The translations under genes and the position numbers were made by a program. Positions 6,336 through 12,043 of a stretch of DNA of 13,589 nucleotides are shown one piece after another. Numbering within the stretch: the first letter of the stretch is position 1; each line of letters starts with the position of its first letter. The notes under the pieces were generated by a model. That model was not told the DNA's origin and searched no databases. It saw only the letters and a program-made list of their open reading frames with translations. This DNA comes from DASVDK01 sp036381125 [NCBI: Thermodesulfobacteriota bacterium] (GTDB lineage Bacteria > DASVDK01), in NCBI GenBank assembly GCA_036381125.1, contig DASVDK010000181.1:1-13589 (forward strand), read 5' to 3'.

Positions 6336-7067
6336 GTGACCGGCTTCCACGGCAAGCGGGCCCTCGTCACGGGCGGCACCAGCGGCATCGGCGCGGCGGT
6401 GGCCGAGGCGCTGGCGGACGCCGGGTGTCGCGTGACGGCCACCGGCCTCACCGAGGCGGAAGTGGCCGACGCGACGGCGCGCTTCGCGCGCGCCGACCGA
6501 CCGATCGAGGTGGTCCCGCTCGACGTGTCCCGGACCGACGCGGTGCAGCGGCTCGTCGGCGGCCTCGACCGCCTCGACGTCCTCGTCAACTGCGCCGGCA
6601 CGATCCGCCGCCTCGAGGAGTACGACCTGGCGGTCTTCGAGCGGGTCGTGGCCGTGAACCTCACCGGCACCATGGCGGCCTGCACCGCGGCCCGCCCGCT
6701 GCTCGCCCGTCGGGGCGGCGCGATCGTCAACACCGCCTCCATGTTCACCTTCTTCGGCGGGCCGCTCGTCCCGGCCTACACCGCCAGCAAGGGCGGCGTT
6801 GGCCAGCTCACGAAGGCGCTCGCGGTCGCCTGGGCGCCGGAGGGGATCCGGGTGAACGCCGTGGCGCCGGGCTGGATCGAGACGCCGCTCACCGCGCCGG
6901 TCCGCGAAGACCCGCAGCGCAACGCCGCCATCGTGAACCGCACGCCGATGAAGCGGTGGGGGAGGCCGGAGGAGGTGGCGGCCGCCGTCCTCTTCCTCTG
7001 CTCCCCCCAGGCCGCCTTCGTGACCGGCATCGTGATGCCGGTCGACGGCGGCTTCTCCGCGATGTAG
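6336..7067 (+). CDS. Short-chain dehydrogenase/reductase (SDR), classical type
   Basis: This 243-residue NAD(P)-dependent oxidoreductase is a classical SDR. The cofactor motif TGGTSGIG is at residues 12-19, Asp63 in LDVS is the usual adenine-contacting residue, and NCAG at 85-88 replaces the common NNAG. The catalytic tetrad is Asn108, Ser135, Tyr148 and Lys152. The closing block PVDGGFSAM is typical of the 3-oxoacyl-ACP reductase/gluconate 5-dehydrogenase-like branch. The GTG at 6336 gives the canonical length. It is the first gene of a three-gene unit, 13 bases ahead of the cupin gene, so it probably acts on a hydroxy or keto metabolite of the same pathway. A small gluconate/2-keto-sugar dehydrogenase or a hydroxyacyl dehydrogenase are both possible; sequence alone does not choose. 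Confidence 0.92.
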   Translation: MTGFHGKRALVTGGTSGIGAAVAEALADAGCRVTATGLTEAEVADATARFARADRPIEVVPLDVSRTDAVQRLVGGLDRLDVLVNCAGTIRRLEEYDLAVFERVVAVNLTGTMAACTAARPLLARRGGAIVNTASMFTFFGGPLVPAYTASKGGVGQLTKALAVAWAPEGIRVNAVAPGWIETPLTAPVREDPQRNAAIVNRTPMKRWGRPEEVAAAVLFLCSPQAAFVTGIVMPVDGGFSAM

Positions 7068-7080
7068 TTCGGAGGACCCC

Positions 7081-7590
7081 ATGGCCATCGCGATGCCCCG
7101 CCCGTACCAGCTCCCGCAGCCGCCCGACATGCGGCCCGACTTCGTGCAGAAGGCGATCCCCGACGACGAGCGCGTCTGGGTCCCGCTCGAGGACCAGGTC
7201 TGGTTCCGCCCGCTCCACCTCAACATCACCCAGGGCTTCTGGTGCAACCTGCTGCGCGTGCGCCGGGCCGGCGTGCTCTCCCGCCATCGCCACCCGGCCC
7301 CGGTCTACGGCTACGTGATCAAGGGCTCGTGGCGCTACCTCGAGCACCCGTGGACCGCGGAGGCGGGCAGCTTCGTCTACGAGCCGCCCGGCGAGACGCA
7401 CACGCTCGTCGTCGATCCCGACGTCCCCGAGATGATCACTTTCTTCCAGGTGAACGGCGCCATGATCTACGTGGACGAGTACGGCAAGGCGGTCGGCTAC
7501 GACGACGTCCACACGCGGGTCGACCTCTGCCGCCGCCACTACGAGAAGGTCGGCCTCGGCGCCGGCTTCGTGAACCAGTTCATGAGGTGA
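7081..7590 (+). CDS. Cupin protein, 2,4'-dihydroxyacetophenone dioxygenase-like
   Basis: This 169-residue single-domain cupin resembles the 2,4'-dihydroxyacetophenone dioxygenase (DAD)/ChrR-like family, whose founder is a non-haem iron enzyme cleaving a C-C bond next to a ketone. Likely metal ligands are His69 and His71 in SRHRHPAPVYGY and His107 in EPPGETHTL. Their spacing agrees with the three-His site that I recall for DAD. The segment VIKGSWRYLEHPW is typical of the family. The ATG at 7081 follows GGAGGA at 7071-7076. The stop is only two bases from the next start, so the gene sits firmly in an operon with an SDR and an aldo/keto reductase. That context suggests oxidation of a small hydroxyketone or aromatic metabolite, but many family members are uncharacterised and the substrate is not assigned. 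Confidence 0.88.
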   Translation: MAIAMPRPYQLPQPPDMRPDFVQKAIPDDERVWVPLEDQVWFRPLHLNITQGFWCNLLRVRRAGVLSRHRHPAPVYGYVIKGSWRYLEHPWTAEAGSFVYEPPGETHTLVVDPDVPEMITFFQVNGAMIYVDEYGKAVGYDDVHTRVDLCRRHYEKVGLGAGFVNQFMR

Positions 7591-7592
7591 CG

Positions 7593-8564
7593 ATGCAGTA
7601 CACGACCCTCGGCAGGACCGCGCTCAAGGTGAGCCGGCTCTGTCTCGGCACGATGAACTTCGGGCCGCTGACGAGCGAGCCCGACAGCTACCGCATCATG
7701 GACGCGGCCCTCGACATGGGCATCAACTTCTTCGACACGGCCAACGTCTACGGCTGGAAGAAGGGCGAGGGCTGGACCGAGCAGATCCTCGGCCGTTGGT
7801 TCGCCCAGGGCGGCGGCCGGCGCGAGCGGGTCGTCCTGGCCACCAAGGTCTACGGCTCCATGGGCGACTGGCCGAACCAGCAGGGGCTCTCGGCGCTCGG
7901 CATCCGTCGGGCGTGCGAGGGGAGCCTCAAGCGGATGCAGACCGACTACATCGACCTCTACCAGATGCACCACGTCGACCGGTCGGCGCCGTGGGACGAG
8001 ATCTGGCAGGCGATGGAGCAGCTCGTCCGCGAGGGGAAGGTGCTCTACGTGGGCAGCAGCAACTTCGCCGGGTGGCACATCGCCACGGCGAACCAGACGG
8101 CGGCCCGCCGGAGCTTCCTCGGCCTCGTGTCCGAGCAGAGCCTCTACAACCTGCGTGACCGGACGGTCGAGCTGGAGGTGATCCCGGCCTGCCGCCACTA
8201 CGGTCTCGGGCTCATCCCGTGGAGCCCCCTCTCGGGCGGGCTCCTCGGCGGCGCGCTCGAGAAGGCGCGCGAGGGGCGGCGCGCGGAGGCCCGCGTGCAG
8301 GAGAAGATCGAGCGGCACCGCCAGCAGCTCGAGCGCTACGAGGCGCTCTGCCGGGAGATCGGCGAGGCGCCGGCCAACGTCGCCAACGCCTGGCTGCTCG
8401 CGAACCCGGTGGTGACCGCGCCCATCATCGGCCCCCGCACCCTCGCCCAGCTCACCGAGAGCGGACGGGCCGTGGAGATCCGACTCGACGAGGCGACGCT
8501 CAAACGGCTCGACGAGATCTGGCCCGGGCCGGGGGGCGAGGCGCCCGAGGCGTACGCCTGGTAG
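7593..8564 (+). CDS. Aldo/keto reductase
   Basis: This 323-residue NADPH-dependent oxidoreductase has the aldo/keto reductase barrel fold. The opening block TTLGRTALKVSRLCLGTMNFG is standard for the family. The catalytic tetrad is Asp48 and Tyr53 in FFDTANVYG, Lys85 in ATKVYG and His126 in YQMHH. The cofactor-side motifs VGSSNFAGWH, IPWSPLSGGLLGG and APIIGPRTLAQL are all present, so the enzyme should be active. The ATG at 7593 uses AGGTGA at 7585-7590, which lies inside the end of the cupin gene, so translation is tightly linked. It is the last gene of the SDR-cupin-AKR unit. The next gene converges from the other strand only 19 bases away. Its close relatives include sugar/glyceraldehyde-type reductases; the substrate is unknown. 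Confidence 0.94.
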   Translation: MQYTTLGRTALKVSRLCLGTMNFGPLTSEPDSYRIMDAALDMGINFFDTANVYGWKKGEGWTEQILGRWFAQGGGRRERVVLATKVYGSMGDWPNQQGLSALGIRRACEGSLKRMQTDYIDLYQMHHVDRSAPWDEIWQAMEQLVREGKVLYVGSSNFAGWHIATANQTAARRSFLGLVSEQSLYNLRDRTVELEVIPACRHYGLGLIPWSPLSGGLLGGALEKAREGRRAEARVQEKIERHRQQLERYEALCREIGEAPANVANAWLLANPVVTAPIIGPRTLAQLTESGRAVEIRLDEATLKRLDEIWPGPGGEAPEAYAW

Positions 8565-8583
8565 CGCCGGGAGGCCGGGTGCG

Positions 8584-9360
8584 CTAACGAGGGGGCGCGA
8601 TCCCGACCGCCGCCCACGCGCGGTGCGGGATGTCCAGCGGCTCGTCCGGGAACTCGGCCGCGAGGAGCGCGGCCAGCTCCGCGTCGAACCGGGCGACCGC
8701 GTCGGGCGGCAGGCTCGCCCCCACGCCGGCGCTCGCCCGCACGCGGCCTCGCCACGCGTCGTGGCCGTAGCGGACCGTCACGTCGAACGAGAAGGTCTCG
8801 ATCCCCTCGAAGCCGGACGTCGCCATGTCGGTCAGCCACTCGGGGTGGAGGCCGGCGGTTCCGCCGAGCCGCCAGCCCGGGTTGTGCCCCGAGATCAGGC
8901 GGGCAGTCGCCTCCATGACGCTGCCGGGCAGCGGGAGGCTGTCGAAGTGCGCGATGACGAGCCGGCCGGCCGGCCGCAGCACGCGGCGCGCCTCGCGCGC
9001 GGCGCGCGGCCGGTCGAACCAGTGCCAGCACTGCCCGGCCGTGACCGCGTCGAAGGCCGCCTCGGGCAGGCCGGTGTCCTCCGCCAGTCCCTCGACGTAC
9101 CTGACCCGGACGTCCCCGGCCTCGCCGTCGAGGCGCCTGGCTTCGGCGAGCAGCGCGGCCGACCGGTCGAGGCCGGTGACGCGGCAGCCACGGCGGGCCA
9201 GTCCGCGGGCCAGGGTGCCGGTCCCCGTCCCGAGGTCGAGGACCCGATCGCCGGGCGTCACGTGACCGGCCGCGAGGAGCCGGTGGAAGAACGCGTCGGG
9301 GAAGCCGGCGCGGTGCCTCGCGTAGCCGCCGGCAACCCGGCCGAAGTCGACGGCCGTCAC
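8584..9360 (-). CDS. Class I SAM-dependent methyltransferase
   Basis: This 258-residue protein is a class I methyltransferase of the Methyltransf_11/UbiE-like type. Motif I reads VLDLGTGTGTLARGLA at residues 40-55, the acidic residue ending strand beta2 is Asp67 in VTGLDRS, and the beta4 block FDAVTAGQCWHWFD is very characteristic, followed by ARRVLRPAGRLVIAH. The N-terminal VDFGRVAGGYARHRAGFP is also typical. I chose the GTG at 9360 because it gives canonical length and overlaps the upstream stop as GTGA. An open frame reaches back to 9666, but the extra residues are Arg/Pro-rich and shadow the neighbouring gene. It is paired with the 71-residue protein upstream and converges on the aldo/keto reductase gene. 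The methyl acceptor is unknown. Confidence 0.93.
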   Translation of the reverse strand: MTAVDFGRVAGGYARHRAGFPDAFFHRLLAAGHVTPGDRVLDLGTGTGTLARGLARRGCRVTGLDRSAALLAEARRLDGEAGDVRVRYVEGLAEDTGLPEAAFDAVTAGQCWHWFDRPRAAREARRVLRPAGRLVIAHFDSLPLPGSVMEATARLISGHNPGWRLGGTAGLHPEWLTDMATSGFEGIETFSFDVTVRYGHDAWRGRVRASAGVGASLPPDAVARFDAELAALLAAEFPDEPLDIPHRAWAAVGIAPPR

Positions 9361-9572
9361 CCGCGGTCCACCCGCTCGAGGAAGCGCGGCGAGAAGGCGC
9401 CGCGGAGCCCGGGGTCGTCCTCGAGCCGCACCCTGACCTTCGCGCCCTCGGTATATCCGGTCACGATGTAGACGCGCGGCGGGCCGACGAGGTGTCGGAC
9501 GCGGGCGCCGACCTCGAGCCGCCTCGCCTCGATGAGGGCCCGGTTGCGCGCCGGGTCGTCGCGGACGCTCAC
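9357..9572 (-). CDS. Small beta-rich protein (SH3/KOW-like), 71 residues
   Basis: This short gene starts at GTG 9572 and ends in a GTGA overlap with the methyltransferase start. The product begins with a helical stretch (NRALIEARRLEVG) and continues in alternating beta-like segments, GARVRHLVGPP, VYIVTGYTEGAKVRVRLE and a C-terminal FSPRFLERVD. This layout recalls small SH3-like barrels such as KOW or DUF2158-type proteins, but I cannot assign a family. No good Shine-Dalgarno sequence precedes the GTG. Instead the GTG itself overlaps the stop of a short upstream frame (9658 to 9569), so translation may be coupled. The same frame stays open as far as 11156, but everything beyond 9572 lacks protein character and runs antisense to other genes. 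Confidence 0.6.
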   Translation of the reverse strand: MSVRDDPARNRALIEARRLEVGARVRHLVGPPRVYIVTGYTEGAKVRVRLEDDPGLRGAFSPRFLERVDRG

Positions 9573-9710
9573 GGCCTGCGCCGCTCGCCCGGCTGCCGAC
9601 CGCCGCCGAGGCGTCCGTCGATCCCCCGCGCCACCATGGCAAGCGCATGCACGAGCATGTCGACATTGTCGGCTATCGGCGTTACCCGCGCAAGCGCCGG
9701 GAGCCTTTCT

Positions 9711-9740
9711 ATCGCGCGTCGTCGAGCGCGAAATCGCGCG
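9711..9740 (+). promoter_or_regulatory. Paired direct repeats upstream of a strong promoter
   Basis: ATCGCGCG occurs at 9711-9718 and again at 9733-9740, 22 bases apart, about two helical turns. Each copy is followed by a related tail (TCGTCGA and ACTCGA). The second copy ends seven bases before the -35 hexamer at 9748. An imperfect palindrome, TCGAG ... CTCGA, spans 9722-9746. The position and phasing fit a dimeric regulator binding on one face of the DNA. Confidence 0.45.
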
Positions 9741-9747
9741 ACTCGAA

Positions 9748-9776
9748 TTGACAGCCTTTGTGTGCGCCGGTAGATT
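9748..9776 (+). promoter_or_regulatory. Sigma70-type promoter, consensus -35
   Basis: A perfect TTGACA -35 at 9748-9753 is followed by a 17-base spacer and TAGATT at 9771-9776. It points to the small DNA-binding protein gene at 9852 and probably also to the macro-domain gene. The predicted 5' leader is about 70 bases. Confidence 0.75.
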
Positions 9777-9851
9777 GACCGCGTACGATGCGGTCGTTCG
9801 AGTGGTCGTCTGTGCAAAGAACCGGGTGAGATGAATCGAGGGACGTCGATC

Positions 9852-10241
9852 ATGGCGAAAAAGATCGGGCTCGAGCAGCTGGTGGAGATGATGGCGGACC
9901 AGATCCGGGACGGCGTCACGGCCAACGTCCGGGGCCTCCTCGACGACCAGCTCCGGCGCATCGAGGCGTTGGTGAAGAGCGGGCGGCTCGCCGGCAACGG
10001 CGGCGTTCGCCGGCGCGGGAGGCCGCGCAAGGCCGCGCAGCGCGCGTCCGGTACGAACGCGGCGATCGAGAAGCGGCGCAAGAGGGCGCTCGAGATCGTC
10101 CTCGCCTCCTCGGACGGCATCACGAGCGTCGACGTGGCGAAGCGGATGCGCGTGGACGCCCGCGGGGTGGGCAAGCTCCTCGCCGGCCTGGCCCGCGACA
10201 AGGCCGTCAAGAAGGACGGGCGCCTCTACTTCCCGGCGTGA
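9852..10241 (+). CDS. Small DNA-binding protein: AT-hook-like motif plus winged-helix-like domain
   Basis: This 129-residue basic protein has three parts. Residues 1-48 are helical (MAKKIGLEQLVEMMADQI, then DDQLRRIEALVKSG), resembling a dimerisation region. Residues 52-60 read VRRRGRPRK and contain the GRPRK core of an AT-hook. Residues 76-128 look like a compact winged helix: a first helix (KRALEIVLASSDG), a second (TSVDVAKRM), a recognition-type helix (DARGVGKLLAGLARDKA) and a beta wing (VKKDGRLYFP). It probably binds DNA as a regulator or a small nucleoid protein. I prefer the ATG at 9852, with GAGGGA eight bases upstream, to the ATG at 9831. A strong promoter lies at 9748, and the macro-domain gene follows 25 bases later. 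I do not recognise a named family. Confidence 0.75.
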   Translation: MAKKIGLEQLVEMMADQIRDGVTANVRGLLDDQLRRIEALVKSGRLAGNGGVRRRGRPRKAAQRASGTNAAIEKRRKRALEIVLASSDGITSVDVAKRMRVDARGVGKLLAGLARDKAVKKDGRLYFPA

Positions 10242-10266
10242 TGCCGGTCGCACGGGGGCTCGGCGA

Positions 10267-10770
10267 ATGTCGGCTCGGCGCATCGAGGTCGTCGTCGGCG
10301 ACCTGACGGAACAGGCGGTCGACGCCATCGTCAACGCGGCCAACACCGAGCTGGAGCTCGGCGCCGGCGTCGCCGGCGCCATCCGCAAGAAGGGCGGTCC
10401 GACCATCCAGGCGGCGTGCCGGCGCATCGGGCCCATCCCCCTCGGCGAGGCCGCCGTCACCGAGGCGGGGCGCCTGCCGGTCCGCCACGTCATCCACGCG
10501 GCCAGCATGGGGCCGTCGATGCCGACCACCGAGGCGTCGCTGCGCGACGCGGTCCGCAACAGCCTGCTGCGCTGCGTCGAGTACGGCATCCGCACGGTGG
10601 CCTTTCCCGCGATCGGCACCGGCGTCGCCGGCTTCCCGATGGCGCGCTGCGCCGAGATCATGGTCGACACCGTGCAGGCCCACCTGGCCCGCAACGCCCT
10701 CCCCGAGCAGGTCCGCTTCGTGCTCCTCGACGAGGCGGCGGCCGCGCACTTCCGGGCGCAGCTCGGCTGA
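10267..10770 (+). CDS. Macro-domain protein (ADP-ribose-binding)
   Basis: This 167-residue protein is a single macro domain, a module that binds ADP-ribose and often removes ADP-ribose from proteins or nucleic acids or hydrolyses O-acetyl-ADP-ribose. The diagnostic sites are GDLT (residues 11-14, Asp12 contacting adenine), DAIVNAANTELELGAGVAGA (19-38, with Asn23 and Asn26) and the pyrophosphate loop FPAIGTGVAGFP (113-124). The glycine loop reads ELGAGVAGAI, as in the Af1521-like branch, rather than the GGGGVDGAI of the MacroD type. Length equals one domain with no fusion. The start at 10267 lacks a strong ribosome site and follows the DNA-binding gene by 25 bases, so the two are likely co-transcribed. 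No ADP-ribosyltransferase gene is visible nearby, so the substrate is unknown. Confidence 0.93.
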   Translation: MSARRIEVVVGDLTEQAVDAIVNAANTELELGAGVAGAIRKKGGPTIQAACRRIGPIPLGEAAVTEAGRLPVRHVIHAASMGPSMPTTEASLRDAVRNSLLRCVEYGIRTVAFPAIGTGVAGFPMARCAEIMVDTVQAHLARNALPEQVRFVLLDEAAAAHFRAQLG

Positions 10771-10786
10771 CCATGCTCGGCGTTGG

Positions 10787-10816
10787 TTGACAGCCCCCTC
10801 CGCGGGCCGCTACACT
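10787..10816 (+). promoter_or_regulatory. Sigma70-type promoter of the tRNA-Arg gene
   Basis: A perfect TTGACA at 10787-10792, an 18-base spacer and TACACT at 10811-10816 lie 19 bases before the tRNA. The first nine bases, TTGACAGCC, match those of the promoter at 9748. Confidence 0.85.
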
Positions 10817-10835
10817 CGCAGGTCCTGACCCTTAC

Positions 10836-10913
10836 GCGCCTGTAGCTCAGCCCGGATAGAGCGCCGGCCTCCGAAGCCGTAGGTCGCGTGTTCAAATCAC
10901 GCCAGGCGCACCA
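10836..10913 (+). tRNA. tRNA-Arg, anticodon CCG
   Basis: The sequence folds into a full cloverleaf: acceptor GCGCCTG with CAGGCGC, D-stem GCTC/GAGC, anticodon loop CTCCGAA with anticodon CCG, five-base variable loop AGGTC, T-stem GCGTG/CACGC with loop TTCAAAT, discriminator A and an encoded CCA. It reads CGG arginine codons, which are frequent in this G+C-rich DNA. The outermost anticodon-stem pair (C27 with U43) is mismatched; the other four pairs are Watson-Crick. The gene has its own promoter at 10787 and a hairpin downstream at 10951. Confidence 0.95.
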
Positions 10914-10950
10914 TTCCCCTTGAGGACAGTCCGTCCCCGCTCCGTCCCGC

Positions 10951-10970
10951 CCCCCGAGCCCGCTCGGGGG
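10951..10970 (+). terminator. Hairpin after tRNA-Arg
   Basis: CCCCCGAG and CTCGGGGG form a perfect 8-bp stem with a four-base loop, 37 bases after the tRNA. It is GC-only at the base and has no T-tract, so it is a weaker candidate than a classical intrinsic terminator. It also ends eight bases before the sigma54 element at 10979. Confidence 0.5.
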
Positions 10971-10978
10971 CCGGGGCG

Positions 10979-10994
10979 TGGCACGCCCGTTGCT
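10979..10994 (+). promoter_or_regulatory. Sigma54 (RpoN) -24/-12 promoter of the patatin gene
   Basis: TGGCACG-CCCG-TTGCT matches the consensus TGGCACG-N4-TTGCW at every defined position, with GG and GC exactly 12 bases apart. Transcription would start near 11005, leaving a leader of about 27 bases that includes the ribosome site GGGAGG at 11021-11026 ahead of the ATG at 11032. Use of this promoter would require RpoN and an enhancer-binding activator, neither of which is encoded in the window. A small palindrome, GGAC A GTCC, at 10924-10932 is a possible but unproven upstream site. Confidence 0.75.
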
Positions 10995-11031
10995 TTGCGC
11001 TTGGCCGTAAGCCGGGCGAAGGGAGGGCGCC

Positions 11032-11964
11032 ATGCGCGCGGTACGGGTGGGACTGGCACTGGGCAGCGGGGCGGCGCGTGGCCTCGCGCACATCGGCGTC
11101 CTCGAGGCGCTGGTCGAGGCGGGCATCGCGCCCGCGGCGGTCGCCGGAACGAGCATGGGCTCGCTCGTCGCCGCCCTCTACGCCAGGTGGCTCGACCCCG
11201 GCCGCGTCCGCGAGCACCTGCTCGGCGCCTTCCGGAACCCGGCCTTCACCCGGATCCTCGGCAGCTACTGGGAAGGGGTGCGGGCGGCGCGACGCTCGGC
11301 CGGCATGCGGCAGCGGCTCGGCGAGCTCAAGCGGGCGTTGCTCCGGGCCACGGTCGTCGCGCGCCCGTCCATGGTCTCGCGGGCCCAGTACGCCGGCCTG
11401 ATGCAGCTCCTCGTCGGCGCGGACGAGCCGCTCGAGACGACCCGCATCCCCTGCGTGGCCGTCGCCGCGGGCCTCCGGAGCTGGCGCGAGCGGATCCTCG
11501 TGGGCGGCTCCACGCAACGCGCGGTGGCCGCGTCGTGCTCGGTCCCGGGCATCTTCCCGCCCATCCCCGACGGCGACGACGAGCTGGTCGACGGCGGCAT
11601 CCTCCTGCCCGTGCCGGTCACCCCCGTGCGCGCGCTCGGCGCCGAGTTCGTGATCGCGGTGGACGTCGGCACGGAGGAGCTGACCGAGACGGCCGCGATC
11701 CCCACCGGGCTCGACATCGTGCTGCGCAGCGCGTCGATCTCGCGCGACGCGCTCGCCCGGATCGAGCTGGCCCGCGCGAACCTGGTCATCGCGCCCGATG
11801 TGACGCACCTCGACTGGTTCGACTTCCACCGGGCGGAGGAGGCCATCGCGCGCGGGGCCGAGGCGACGCGCCGCGCCATCGAGCCGTGGCTCGGCCGGCT
11901 GCGCGCCCGAGGGGGCGCCCCCATCGATGGCCCGCCGGGCGGTCGCCAGGCGGCCGCGGGCTAG
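11032..11964 (+). CDS. Patatin-like phospholipase (RssA/NTE type)
   Basis: This 310-residue protein is a patatin-family serine lipid hydrolase using a Ser-Asp dyad. The oxyanion loop reads LGSGAARGLAHIGVLEAL (residues 10-27), the nucleophile elbow is AGTSMGS with Ser41, and the catalytic Asp187 lies in VDGGI. These are the standard positions for the bacterial RssA-type branch. There is no signal peptide or membrane segment, so it should act in the cytoplasm or at the inner face of the membrane. The ATG at 11032 has GGGAGG six bases upstream. A consensus sigma54 element at 10979 points to it, and a strong GC hairpin begins three bases after its stop. It therefore looks like a single-gene transcription unit under alternative-sigma control. 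The tail after residue 295 is Gly/Pro/Ala-rich. Confidence 0.93.
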   Translation: MRAVRVGLALGSGAARGLAHIGVLEALVEAGIAPAAVAGTSMGSLVAALYARWLDPGRVREHLLGAFRNPAFTRILGSYWEGVRAARRSAGMRQRLGELKRALLRATVVARPSMVSRAQYAGLMQLLVGADEPLETTRIPCVAVAAGLRSWRERILVGGSTQRAVAASCSVPGIFPPIPDGDDELVDGGILLPVPVTPVRALGAEFVIAVDVGTEELTETAAIPTGLDIVLRSASISRDALARIELARANLVIAPDVTHLDWFDFHRAEEAIARGAEATRRAIEPWLGRLRARGGAPIDGPPGGRQAAAG

Positions 11965-11967
11965 GGT

Positions 11968-11990
11968 CCTCGGGGCCGCTGGCCCCGAGG
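11968..11990 (+). terminator. Strong GC hairpin after the patatin gene
   Basis: CCTCGGGGCC and GGCCCCGAGG form a perfect 10-bp stem with the loop GCT, three bases after the patatin stop. There is no T-tract, but stem strength and position favour a transcript end or a 3'-end stabiliser. Confidence 0.6.
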
Positions 11991-12023
11991 CGGTACGGCG
12001 GTTGCTGGAAAAGCCAGGAGGGA

Positions 12024-12040
12024 GGACCGGAAGGAGGTCC
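12024..12040 (+). promoter_or_regulatory. Small hairpin containing the microprotein's ribosome site
   Basis: GGACC (12024-12028) can pair with GGTCC (12036-12040), leaving GGAAGGA in the loop. The ribosome site AAGGAGG (12031-12037) is partly in the loop and partly in the stem. A second purine-rich run, AGGAGGGAGG, lies just upstream at 12016-12025. A five-pair stem is modest, so regulation is only a possibility. Confidence 0.3.
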
Positions 12041-12043
12041 GTG

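Noticed and set aside
10267-10770. DarTG-type toxin-antitoxin system based on the macro domain
   Set aside because: The partner upstream is a DNA-binding-type protein with no ADP-ribosyltransferase motifs, and no DarT-like gene is in the window.
10836-10978. tRNA-Arg as an integration (att) site of a mobile island
   Set aside because: There is no integrase, no repeated tRNA 3' end, and the genes on both sides look like ordinary chromosome.
9573-11156. Upstream extension of the 71-residue gene's frame to 599 residues
   Set aside because: It runs antisense through the macro domain, DNA-binding protein and tRNA and has no coherent protein character; only the last 71 codons are supported.
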